Below are positions 8,981 to 17,200 of a DNA stretch of 48,649 nt, piece after piece. The stretch spans positions 1-48,649 of the forward strand of contig JAUSID010000265.1 of assembly GCA_030648295.1 (NCBI GenBank). Reading direction: 5' to 3'. The DNA is from Opitutaceae bacterium. Lineage in GTDB: Bacteria; Verrucomicrobiota; Verrucomicrobiia; Opitutales; Opitutaceae. Positions within the stretch are counted from its first letter, which is position 1, and every line of letters begins with the position of its first letter. The notes beneath the pieces are model-generated. The model had not been told where the DNA came from, did no database searches, and saw only the letters and a program-made list of their open reading frames with translations. A program made the translations under genes and the position numbers.

Positions 8981-11215
8981 ATGAAGTCCAGCCTTGCCTT
9001 CGCCCGACACCACATCCTGCCCGCGGCGATTTTTTTCGCCGCCGCCTGGCTGCTGGCGCACGCCGACTGGTTTGATCGAATCGAGAATCTCAGCATGGAT
9101 GTGCGCACGCGGTTGAGAGATACCGTGCGGCCGGCGCCGCCGCCGGAGGATGTCGTAATCATCGCGATTGATGAACCGAGCCTGCGCGATTTTGGCCGCT
9201 GGCCGTGGCCGCGCGACCTGCACGGCGATTTCCTCAAACTCCTCGGACGCGTTTTGCCGAGCGTGGTGACGTGGGACATCCTCTTCACGGAGGCGCCCGC
9301 CAAGGATGGAAACGTTCTTTCCACCCAGGGTCCGGATCGCGATCAACTCCTCGCCGACGGGATCGAGGCGAGCGGCGGCGCGGTCGTGCTCGGAGCGATG
9401 CGAGTGGAGGCGGGTGAGGGCCTGCCGCCGGGTGACGCGGCGCTGCGCGACGCACGGCTCAAGCCTTTGCCGCGGGTCATCGGCGACCGGTCGAAGGTCC
9501 CCTCCAGCCCGGCGATGCTGGTCCCCGCGGGCAAACTCGCGCAAATCGCCGAGATCGGTTTTGTGGATACGCCACCCGCTTCGGATGGCGTGCGGCGGGT
9601 GGCACCCCTGATGGTGAGGTTCGGCGACAACCTGTATCCCACGCTGTCGCTGCAGAGTCTGCTCCAGCACTGGGAGATGAAGCCGGAGAACGTCGAGGTG
9701 CGGCTGGGCGACGCCGTGTTGCTGGACAATGGGGGCACCAGGCGGCGCATCCCGATCGACGCCACGGGCGGCTACCAGATTAATTACCGGCACTCGGCGA
9801 CGGGGTTCACGTTGCGCGGCTACAGCACGCTGCACTCGCAGCTGCAGTCCTTCTTCCAGGACAAGAAAGGCGAACGGCCGAAAGACCTGACGGGGAAAAT
9901 CCTCCTCGTGGGCCAGTTCGCAGACGCATTGTCGGACAATGGCCCGACGCCCTTTGAGCCGCTCACGCCGCTCGTGCTCGTGCACGCGAACGTGATCGCG
10001 AACGTCCTGGCCGAGGACTATGTGCGGCCGGTGCCGCCGCTCGTGATCTGGCTCGGCGGATTTGTCCTCGGCGTGGCGGGGCTCATCCGTTTCTCGAAGC
10101 GGAAGCTGGTCGAGCAGGCCGTATTCTCACTCGGGTTGCCGATTGCCTTTGTGGCCGCCGCCCTCGCGGCGTGGGTGCAGGGGAGCTGGCTCGTGCCGGT
10201 GGCGGGGCCGCTGCTGGGATTCTGCGGCATCCAGGTCTTCATGATCGGCCGACGGGTGCTGGCAGAGCAGCGCGCCAAGGAACAGATCAAGGGCATGTTC
10301 GGGACGTATCTGTCACCCGAACTCGTCAAGCGGATGGTCGACTCCGGCGAATCGCCGCAACTCGGGGGCCACGAGGAGGAAATCACGGCGTACTTCAGCG
10401 ACATCCAGGGGTTCTCCACGTTCTCGGAACAGCTGCCGGCGGATCGGCTGGTGGAGTTGATGAACGAGTATCTCACCGCCTGCACCGACATCGTGCAGGA
10501 GGAGGGCGGCACGCTCGACAAGTACATCGGCGACGCGGTCGTGGCCATGTTCGGCGCCCCGATTGCGCTGCCGGATCACGCGTATCGGGCGTGTGTCGCC
10601 ACGCAGCGGGTTCAAGCCCGGCTCGCGGAGCTGCGGGCGAAGTGGCAGGCCGAAGGCGACAAGTGGCCGCCGATTGTGTGGAATATGCAATCGCGGATCG
10701 GACTCAACACCGGGCGCTGCATCATCGGCAACATGGGCAGCCGTACCCGCTTTAATTATACAATGATGGGCGACGACGTGAACCTCGCCGCCCGCATGGA
10801 ATCGGGCGCGAAGACCTGGGGCGTGTACAACCTGTGCACCGAGGCGACCCGGCTCGCCTGTGAGCAGCACGGCGGCGACCGCGTCGTCTTCCGCCCGCTC
10901 GGCCGCATCGTTGTGAAAGGACGGGCCCGCCCCGTGCCGATTCATGAAATCGTCGGGCTGAAGGAATCGATCGCGCCCTCGGCGCGCGACTGTATCGGGG
11001 TGTTTTCGGAGGGACTCGAGTGTTACTACCGGCAGGAGTGGCAGCGTGCCCTCGCGTGTTTCCGCCGCAGTGCCGGGCTCGAACCGAATATTCCGGGCCG
11101 GAACCCGGGCGTGACATCCAACCCGTCGCTGGTGTATGGCGAGATGGTGACGCGGTTCGAGTCGGCGCCGCCCGGGGAAAATTGGGACGGCGTGTATGTG
11201 ATGAAAGAAAAGTAA
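8981..11215 (+). CDS. CHASE2-domain adenylate cyclase (class III)
   Basis: A 744-residue membrane signalling enzyme. One span at residues 9-30 is followed by a periplasmic CHASE2 sensor domain (about 30-345: DVVIIAIDEPSLRDFGRWPWPR). Three closely spaced spans follow (about 350-425), then the class III cyclase domain (about 465-640). Metal-binding aspartates are visible as D474 (AYFSDIQGFS) and D518 (DKYIGDAVVAMFG), and the transition-state region RFNYTMMGDDVNLAARME is intact. The lysine in DKYIGD and the aspartate in MGDDVN favour ATP over GTP, so the product should be cAMP. A short TPR-like tail (YRQEWQRALACFRRSAG) ends the protein. It is divergent from the OPT gene, with 214 bases between. 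Confidence 0.92.
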   Translation: MKSSLAFARHHILPAAIFFAAAWLLAHADWFDRIENLSMDVRTRLRDTVRPAPPPEDVVIIAIDEPSLRDFGRWPWPRDLHGDFLKLLGRVLPSVVTWDILFTEAPAKDGNVLSTQGPDRDQLLADGIEASGGAVVLGAMRVEAGEGLPPGDAALRDARLKPLPRVIGDRSKVPSSPAMLVPAGKLAQIAEIGFVDTPPASDGVRRVAPLMVRFGDNLYPTLSLQSLLQHWEMKPENVEVRLGDAVLLDNGGTRRRIPIDATGGYQINYRHSATGFTLRGYSTLHSQLQSFFQDKKGERPKDLTGKILLVGQFADALSDNGPTPFEPLTPLVLVHANVIANVLAEDYVRPVPPLVIWLGGFVLGVAGLIRFSKRKLVEQAVFSLGLPIAFVAAALAAWVQGSWLVPVAGPLLGFCGIQVFMIGRRVLAEQRAKEQIKGMFGTYLSPELVKRMVDSGESPQLGGHEEEITAYFSDIQGFSTFSEQLPADRLVELMNEYLTACTDIVQEEGGTLDKYIGDAVVAMFGAPIALPDHAYRACVATQRVQARLAELRAKWQAEGDKWPPIVWNMQSRIGLNTGRCIIGNMGSRTRFNYTMMGDDVNLAARMESGAKTWGVYNLCTEATRLACEQHGGDRVVFRPLGRIVVKGRARPVPIHEIVGLKESIAPSARDCIGVFSEGLECYYRQEWQRALACFRRSAGLEPNIPGRNPGVTSNPSLVYGEMVTRFESAPPGENWDGVYVMKEK

Positions 11216-11354
11216 ACCGCTGTCGGGTGAGAGCCCCCGATGGGCAACTCCTCGCTCCCAATTAGGCGTTGCAACGAATGTGCTGCCGGCGACTATCCGG
11301 GCTGTGTCGGAGCGTGTATTCCCACGCCTGCTTCAACTCCCAGCGTTTATTCCC

Positions 11355-12719
11355 ATGAGGTCCTTCAAGCTAGCGTTGTCGGTATTCGCGTTTGGCGTCG
11401 TTTTCGCCGCCAGCGCCTTGGCGCAGTCAGCCAGAATCGTTAAAATTGTGGGCTCCGGCGCGACCGTATCCAGTCCGGGCGGCGCCAGCCGGCCGGCCAA
11501 CAAAGGCGATACGCTTGCCGCGAACGCGCAGATTACGACCGGTCCCGGCGTGAAGGTTTACGTCGAGGCGTACTCGGGCGCTATCGCTGTCGTCGAAGCG
11601 AACACGACGGTGCAGGTGTCGAAAATCGGCAACGAAGAGCTCGAGTTGAACCTGACGCAGGGCAGTGTCGTTTCGCAGCTGGATCCAAATCGCCGCCATC
11701 CGAATTATGGCGTCCGGACGCCAAAGGGCGTCGCGGCCGCCCGCGGCACGGTGTACACCGTCGCCGTGGCGGGCCAGAATTACACGGTCGTGACCGCGAA
11801 CGGTTCGGTGACGATCACTCCATTTGCGGGCGGTCCCTCCATCACGCTCTCGCCGGGCGGAATTTCGATCTCGACCGTCAATAACGGCGCTGCGACGACC
11901 GCGGCCGCACTCGCTAATGATCCCGCGGCCATGGCCGCGGTCAACCAGGCGGCCGCCGTGGCGGTCACCGCTGTTGCAGTCGTGGCAAACAATCCCTCCG
12001 ACTTCGGTGCCGCCGCGGCGACGCTCGCCGTCGGGGAACTCGCCAGCGCCGTTTCGACGGTCGTGCAATCCGTGCCGACCGCCGTGGCTGGTGCGGTGTC
12101 GTCGGCCGCCGCTGCTGCGCCTGAACAGGCCGCCGCCATCGTGACCAGCGCGGTGCAAGCCGCCGCAAGTTCGGGCCAGAATGTAACTGCGATCGCGCAA
12201 ACCGTGACCCAGGCGGCAGCGCAAGGCGCCGCCTCAACCTCCACGGACGCCAACGGCGCAGCCGCCGTCGCGCAAACGGTCGCGCAGGCCGCCGCCGCTG
12301 CTGCCACCACGGCATCACCCGGAGAGGCCGCGGCAATCGCCCAGGTGGTTTCGCAAGCCGCCGCCCACGGCGCCACCCAGGGTGCGATGCAAGCGGGTCA
12401 GTCCGCCAGTGCCGTCGGCACGCAGATTTCCGGAGCGGCCGCCCAAGGCGCGGCGCAAGGAGCTTCGCGCGTCGTGCCAGCCCAGGCTGCCAACATCGCC
12501 GCGAGTTCGGCGCAGGGCGCCGTCCAGGGTTCCGCGAATGCGGGTGCGACCGTGAACTCGACGTCCGTTGCTCAGTCGGCTGCCAACGGGGCCTCGGCCG
12601 GTTCAGGAACCAATGTGCTACCGCCACCGCCGCCGACCCCCGCGACTCCGGTGACGCCAGACAAGACACCGGTGACGCCGGTCGATCCTACGATCAATGT
12701 GAGCCCCTCGGGTGGTTGA
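11355..12719 (+). CDS. Exported FecR-domain protein with long Ala-rich tail
   Basis: A 454-residue protein. A signal peptide (MRSFKLALSVFAFGVVFAAS-ALAQ) selects ATG 11355 over the upstream in-frame ATG at 11280. Residues about 45-160 are a FecR domain (KGDTLAANAQITTGPG, VEANTTVQVSKIG, GVAAARGTVYTV). The rest is an Ala/Gln/Gly/Thr-rich low-complexity region with repeating AIAQTVTQAAAQG-like units, then a Pro-rich linker and the end INVSPSGG. FecR domains usually sense through anti-sigma partners, but no sigma factor is adjacent, so a structural or surface role is likely. The gene has its own strong terminator. The next gene encodes another Ala-rich exported protein with a very similar C-terminus. 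Confidence 0.85.
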   Translation: MRSFKLALSVFAFGVVFAASALAQSARIVKIVGSGATVSSPGGASRPANKGDTLAANAQITTGPGVKVYVEAYSGAIAVVEANTTVQVSKIGNEELELNLTQGSVVSQLDPNRRHPNYGVRTPKGVAAARGTVYTVAVAGQNYTVVTANGSVTITPFAGGPSITLSPGGISISTVNNGAATTAAALANDPAAMAAVNQAAAVAVTAVAVVANNPSDFGAAAATLAVGELASAVSTVVQSVPTAVAGAVSSAAAAAPEQAAAIVTSAVQAAASSGQNVTAIAQTVTQAAAQGAASTSTDANGAAAVAQTVAQAAAAAATTASPGEAAAIAQVVSQAAAHGATQGAMQAGQSASAVGTQISGAAAQGAAQGASRVVPAQAANIAASSAQGAVQGSANAGATVNSTSVAQSAANGASAGSGTNVLPPPPPTPATPVTPDKTPVTPVDPTINVSPSGG

Positions 12720-12743
12720 TCGACCTGCGCATCTCTTGAACAA

Positions 12744-12771
12744 AACGCCGGCCTCGTGCCGGCGTTTTTTT
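12744..12771 (+). terminator. Rho-independent terminator after the FecR gene
   Basis: Nine-base stem AACGCCGGC / GCCGGCGTT with loop CTCGT, running into seven T residues. It lies 25 bases after the stop codon. Confidence 0.92.
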
Positions 12772-12942
12772 ATTTGGCGCCTGGCGAGCCACGGAAAGAT
12801 TCCGCTCAGATGAACCCACCATGACGTGGAGGGGATTTATACCTAAACCATCCTAATCAGGGATTTCGTTTATCTTCATTCTTGCTTCCGTCATGCAATT
12901 GCACCATCCATTCGTCCGCAGTCAGGCCTAGAACCTACCTTC

Positions 12943-13530
12943 ATGAAAACTCGCTCCATCCTTCTTGCCGGCATCTTGGGATTATCCGCGACCTTTGCCG
13001 TCGCACAAAACGCTCCGATGAGCCAGGCCTTAGCTGCACAGGTGCAGCAGGCCGCCAACGCTGGTGATGGCGATCGCCTCAACCAGCTGGCCCAGCAGAA
13101 CCCGCAGGCGGCCGCGGCGATCGCGCAGGCCGCCGTGCAGGTTGCCTCGCAGCTTGTCGCGACGAATCCGGCGGCCGCCGCCCGCGTTGCCGCGGCCGCG
13201 ACCCAAATCGCTTCGAGCCCGGCCGTCATCGCGGCCGCGCCGGCGATCGCCGCCCAGGTGGCCATGGCAGCAAGTGCGGTCGCATCGAACCCCACCGTTA
13301 TAGCTGCGGCTCCGTCTGTCGTCGCGACCATCAATGCCAATGCAACGGCTATCGCGAACTCCCCCGCCGTGGTTAATGTCGCCCCGGGCGCCGCGGCCAA
13401 TGTGCAGGCCAACATCAGCGCTGGTGGCGCGCCCGCGAGTGGTAACGCCCCCATCTCGGTCCCGCCGAATAATCCCGTCAACCAGGTTAATCCCGACATC
13501 AACGTCAGCCCTGCGGGCGGCCAACCCTGA
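12943..13530 (+). CDS. Exported Ala-rich repeat protein
   Basis: A 195-residue protein with a signal peptide (MKTRSILLAGILGLSATFAVAQ) and a mature part made almost entirely of Ala, Val, Asn, Gln and Ser. A repeat of about 24 residues can be followed from the middle (SSPAVIAAAPAIAAQ, SNPTVIAAAPSVVAT, NSPAVVNVAPGAAAN). The C-terminus INVSPAGGQP matches the end of the preceding FecR protein (INVSPSGG). It is too regular for a globular enzyme; an extended helical or fibrous surface/periplasmic protein is more likely. I do not recognise a named family. It is a single-gene unit between two terminators. Confidence 0.75.
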   Translation: MKTRSILLAGILGLSATFAVAQNAPMSQALAAQVQQAANAGDGDRLNQLAQQNPQAAAAIAQAAVQVASQLVATNPAAAARVAAAATQIASSPAVIAAAPAIAAQVAMAASAVASNPTVIAAAPSVVATINANATAIANSPAVVNVAPGAAANVQANISAGGAPASGNAPISVPPNNPVNQVNPDINVSPAGGQP

Positions 13531-13553
13531 TCTAAAGCGCCATTCAATCTCCG

Positions 13554-13582
13554 ACGCCGGCCCGAAAGGCCGGCGTTTTTTT
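13554..13582 (+). terminator. Rho-independent terminator after the Ala-rich protein gene
   Basis: Nine-base stem ACGCCGGCC / GGCCGGCGT with loop CGAAA followed by seven T residues, 23 bases after the stop codon. The stem resembles that of the previous terminator, in line with the two genes being related. Confidence 0.92.
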
Positions 13583-13813
13583 GTGCTCGTTGTCCGAGGC
13601 AAGACACGCCGTTGCTGAACCCGTGCACCTAAAGACTCCTGAAGTTCGAGACCCATCGGCGCGCAAGCCGAGTGTTCCGGTCCTCGATTGCATTGGTGCC
13701 GCACGTATTCAACGGCTCCGAAATCGTCCGCGTAGCGGACGCTAAGCGAGGCGCCAATTATGAGAAGTTTTCAATTACCTCCGCACGACGAGCCTTCGGC
13801 GGTGCCTCGCTCG

Positions 13814-14839
13814 CTACTCGAGAAACGTCGCCTGTTTCGGCGCCTTCGCGGCGCGGCGCGCCGCTTCCTCCTCTGGCGTCGCGTTGAGATGCCGCGGCGG
13901 TTTCGATGCCTTCGTCGCCACGGCTGCCTCGCGGTCCGTCACGATCCGATCACAAATCTGGTGGATGTGCAGCCGCAACCACTGCGCGGTGCTCGACTCG
14001 GGCCGATAATCCGCGGGTCCGTAGCCGTGAATCCGTCCGGATTGCAGCAGCCGATCGTTCTGCTCGAACTCCGCCGGTTTGTCCGGATTGTAGACCGCAT
14101 AGGCGCGGCCGCCTCCGTTTTTCACCACCGAAAAACTCGGCACGTCACTCGGACCGTCGGCGATGTAGATGATATTCTGTACCGGGATGCGGCGGTCCTC
14201 GGCCGCCATCTTTGAATTCACATCGATGGCGGAATTCTTGTTCGTGCCCTTGTTGATCTCGAAAATCGCCCGCGTCTTCGTCGTGTTGTCGATGACCATC
14301 CCGATTTGCGCGATCTCCGCTGTCGCATCGATCGAAAGCTCCTTCTGCTTGAGGAAGCCCGGCTGCAGCGGATTCTCGATGAACTCGCAGGCCCAGATGC
14401 CGTCGACGTGCTTGGCGATCGCGCTGCCGCGGATCATCGGCGCGATTCCGGTGCTGACAATGTAGTGCTCGACCGTGATTTCGTGCTTCGCGTACTCCGG
14501 ACGTTCACGGGCGAACAGCTTCACCCGGTCGAAGAAATCCGGCAGCCCCGCGTAGAATTTAATGTCGGCGCCGCATTCGATCAGGATGCGGCTGTTCAAG
14601 CCCTTCATCGGCCCCGCGAGGACGTAGGTGAGCAGATGGTTCAGGTACGCGATCTCGGGAGAAAGGTGATAGCCGCGGCGCTTGTAGTGCTCGGCCAGTT
14701 TGTTCGTCTCCTCCCAAAACGTAGCTTCATCAACGCCATAGCGCCGGAACAGCGGCGACTGCATGTAATCCGGGATTAAGGTCTTGTCGAAGTCCCAGAT
14801 GAGGGCGATGGTGTTTTGCGTGAAGAGGGTCGTGGCCAT
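13814..14839 (-). CDS. HAD-family phosphatase
   Basis: A 341-residue cytoplasmic protein of the haloacid dehalogenase superfamily. Motif I is D16-F-D-K-T (nucleophile D16, acid/base D18), motif II is the STG in HYIVSTGIAP, and motif IV is IADGPSDVPSF. A helical cap lies between motifs I and II (about 25-110), placing it near the phosphoserine-phosphatase-like subgroup. The C-terminal 60 residues are charged and Ala/Lys-rich, possibly disordered. The substrate cannot be read from the sequence. It is divergently transcribed from prfA, with 115 bases between the starts. Confidence 0.85.
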   Translation of the reverse strand: MATTLFTQNTIALIWDFDKTLIPDYMQSPLFRRYGVDEATFWEETNKLAEHYKRRGYHLSPEIAYLNHLLTYVLAGPMKGLNSRILIECGADIKFYAGLPDFFDRVKLFARERPEYAKHEITVEHYIVSTGIAPMIRGSAIAKHVDGIWACEFIENPLQPGFLKQKELSIDATAEIAQIGMVIDNTTKTRAIFEINKGTNKNSAIDVNSKMAAEDRRIPVQNIIYIADGPSDVPSFSVVKNGGGRAYAVYNPDKPAEFEQNDRLLQSGRIHGYGPADYRPESSTAQWLRLHIHQICDRIVTDREAAVATKASKPPRHLNATPEEEAARRAAKAPKQATFLE

Positions 14840-14954
14840 TGCTGATCAACACCGCTAGGCGAGTCCGCCGGGCGGGGCGATCGCGGCCATCCCAAGGGCA
14901 TTGGACGGCACGCGCAATTCGCAAATCGCCGGGCCGCTCTTCACCCGAATTTCC

Positions 14955-16073
14955 ATGGACGAACTGCCAGATCTCGCACCTTTTCAGCGCCGCCTTGACG
15001 AACTCGGGGCGCAGATGGCGGAGCCTTCGTTCTACAACAACTCCCGGCGCGCCGCCGAGGTGACGCGGGAACACCAGAAGCTGACCCAGCTCGTGGCCGA
15101 TTACCGGCGGTGCGAACGGCTCGACCGCGAGATCACCGAGGCCGCCGGTTTCGGCCGTGATCCCAACGCCGACGCGGACCTGCGCCAGCTCGCCGCGGCG
15201 GAACTGCCCGACCTCGAGCGGCGGCGCACCGAGCTGCGCCAGCAGGTCTTGCTCGCCATGATTCCGCCCGATCCCACCGACTCGAGGAACACGGTGATGG
15301 AAATTCGCGCCGGCACGGGGGGCGACGAGGCCAGCCTGTTCGCGGCCGAACTCTTCCGGCTGTATTCAAAATATGCGGACAAACGCGGCTGGAAGACCCA
15401 GTTGATGAGCAGCTCCATGTCGGAGCGCGGCGGCTTCAAGGAGGTGATCTTCCTCGTGATCGGCAGCGACGTTTACAAGCAGCTGAAATTCGAGAGCGGC
15501 GTGCACCGCGTGCAGCGCGTACCCGTGACCGAGGCGAACGGCCGGATTCACACCTCGACCGTGACCGTGGCGGTGCTGCCTGAAGCGGAGGAAGTCGACG
15601 TGCAGATCGATCCGCAGGAGCTGGAAATCACGGTGAGCCGCGCCAGCGGTCCCGGCGGCCAGGGCGTCAACACGACCGATTCGGCGGTACAGATCCTGCA
15701 CCGGCCCACCGGGCTGATCGTCTCGTGTGCGGACGAACGCTCGCAGCTGAAAAACAAGGCGAAGGCGATGACCGTGTTGCGTTCGCGGCTGTTGAAGCGC
15801 CGCGAGGACGAGGAACGGGCGAAGTACGCCGCCGCGCGTCGCAGCCAGATTGGCTCCGGCGATCGCAGCGAGCGGATCCGGACCTACAATTTTCCCCAGA
15901 ACCGGCTGACCGATCATCGGATCGGGCTGACGCTGTATAATCTGCCCCAGGTGATGGAGGGTGACATCGATGCGATCATCACCGCGCTGCAAAAGGCCGA
16001 CTACGAGGAAAAGCTCGCCGCCCTGACCGGGCACAGCTTTGCCCCGGCCCGCACCGCGGCGGACGAGGACTGA
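14955..16073 (+). CDS. prfA: Peptide chain release factor 1
   Basis: A 372-residue class I release factor that ends translation at UAA and UAG. The stop-codon-reading tripeptide is P190-V191-T192 (PxT marks RF1; RF2 has SPF). The peptidyl-tRNA hydrolysis motif GGQ is at 234-236 within SGPGGQGVNT. Start ATG 14955 (MDELPDLAPF) gives the normal family length; the frame extends 18 codons upstream without family similarity. It is followed after a single base by prmC, the enzyme that methylates the GGQ glutamine, an arrangement well known from other bacteria. Confidence 0.97.
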   Translation: MDELPDLAPFQRRLDELGAQMAEPSFYNNSRRAAEVTREHQKLTQLVADYRRCERLDREITEAAGFGRDPNADADLRQLAAAELPDLERRRTELRQQVLLAMIPPDPTDSRNTVMEIRAGTGGDEASLFAAELFRLYSKYADKRGWKTQLMSSSMSERGGFKEVIFLVIGSDVYKQLKFESGVHRVQRVPVTEANGRIHTSTVTVAVLPEAEEVDVQIDPQELEITVSRASGPGGQGVNTTDSAVQILHRPTGLIVSCADERSQLKNKAKAMTVLRSRLLKRREDEERAKYAAARRSQIGSGDRSERIRTYNFPQNRLTDHRIGLTLYNLPQVMEGDIDAIITALQKADYEEKLAALTGHSFAPARTAADED

Positions 16074-16074
16074 G

Positions 16075-16917
16075 ATGCTGACGGTTCTCGAGATCATCAA
16101 GAAGACGACGGAGTTTTTCGCCGGGAAGGGAATCGAGTCGCCGCGGCTCAACGCGGAACTGCTGATCGGGCACGCGCTCGGGCTGAAACGGATGCAGCTC
16201 TATCTCCAGTTCGAGCGGCCGCTGGCCGAACCCGAGCTGGAGAAGATTCGGCCGCTGGTGCGCCGCCGGGCCCAGCATGAACCCGTTCAATACATCGTGG
16301 GGGAAACGGAATTTTGCGGCCTCAAGCTCAAGGTCGATCGCCGCGCCCTCATCCCGCGGCCGGAGACGGAACAGCTGGTCGAGCACGTCGTCGCCGCGTG
16401 TTCCGTTCCTCCCGCTCGTATCCTGGATTTGGGCACGGGTACCGGTGCAATTGCGCTGGCGCTGGCGCGGGCCTTCCCGAGTGCAATGGTGACGGCGTCC
16501 GACGTCAGCGAAGATGCATTGGTGCTGGCGCGGGAGAATGCCGCTGCCACCGGACTGGCTGAGCGGGTGACGTTCGTGTGTTCGAACTGGTTCGCCGCTG
16601 TGCCAGCCGGCCCGTTTGAGGTCGTGGTTTCCAACCCTCCCTATTTGTCCGCCGGGGAGACGGCGGCGGCGCCGGCCGAAGTCCGCGCATTCGAACCGGC
16701 CACCGCGCTCACGGCGGGGGAGGACGGGCTCACGGCGTTGCGTCACATCATTGGGGAATCGCCGCGTTTCCTCGCCGCCGGTGGCATGCTGGCCTTGGAA
16801 ACCGGAATTGCGCACCATGAGGAATTGATTCGCTCGGCCACCGCGGCTGGATTCAGCCGCGCCGAAAGCTTGCGCGACCTCACCGGCCGCGATCGTTTTG
16901 TGATCGCGCGCTTGTGA
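16075..16917 (+). CDS. prmC: Release factor glutamine N5-methyltransferase
   Basis: A 280-residue SAM-dependent enzyme that methylates the glutamine of the GGQ motif in release factors. The helical N-terminal domain is followed by the SAM site ILDLGTGTGAIALALA and the catalytic NPPY at 187-190 (VVSNPPYLSAGE). The ATG at 16075 lies one base after the prfA stop, so the two are almost certainly co-transcribed and translationally coupled. Length is typical. No terminator is evident; REP-like palindromes follow immediately. Confidence 0.95.
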   Translation: MLTVLEIIKKTTEFFAGKGIESPRLNAELLIGHALGLKRMQLYLQFERPLAEPELEKIRPLVRRRAQHEPVQYIVGETEFCGLKLKVDRRALIPRPETEQLVEHVVAACSVPPARILDLGTGTGAIALALARAFPSAMVTASDVSEDALVLARENAAATGLAERVTFVCSNWFAAVPAGPFEVVVSNPPYLSAGETAAAPAEVRAFEPATALTAGEDGLTALRHIIGESPRFLAAGGMLALETGIAHHEELIRSATAAGFSRAESLRDLTGRDRFVIARL

Positions 16918-17200
16918 CGGAGCGTTTCGCGTGGGAGCGCGGCAGTCTCGCCTGCAATAACCGTCTCGCAGTGAGAAGGCACCCCGACTCCTGGGAAACA
17001 GGGTGCATCACCGGGGAGCGCGGGCGTCTCGCCCGCATGGATTTGAAATAGCACGGCGTCTCGCCCATGATTTGGCCCGCTGGCAGCGACTTGTGTGTAA
17101 AGCTATAGCGAGACGCCCAGGCCACACTGGGGCTGTCGGCTCGTTCAGCCCAACGGAATTGCGGGCCGGAGGCCCGCGCTCCCAGGGTCCGGGGTAAAAA
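16918..17200. repeat. REP-like palindrome nest
   Basis: No gene. The region contains several short palindromes of the type GGGCGTCTCGCCC (for example near 17021-17035 and 17055-17067), GGGAGCGCG boxes, and the pair GCGGGCCGGAGGCCCGC at 17161-17177. Similar boxes recur near 22.9-23.9 kb and 32.8 kb. They resemble REP sequences moved by IS200-like REP-associated transposases. Confidence 0.65.

Noticed and set aside
8767-9324. N-terminal extension of the OPT transporter
   Set aside because: The extra 186 codons are Arg/Ser-rich, have no transporter similarity and overlap the divergent cyclase gene; MALQHLTDEQ at 8766 is a normal start.
11280-11354. Earlier start for the FecR protein
   Set aside because: The 25 extra codons would bury the signal peptide that begins at 11355.
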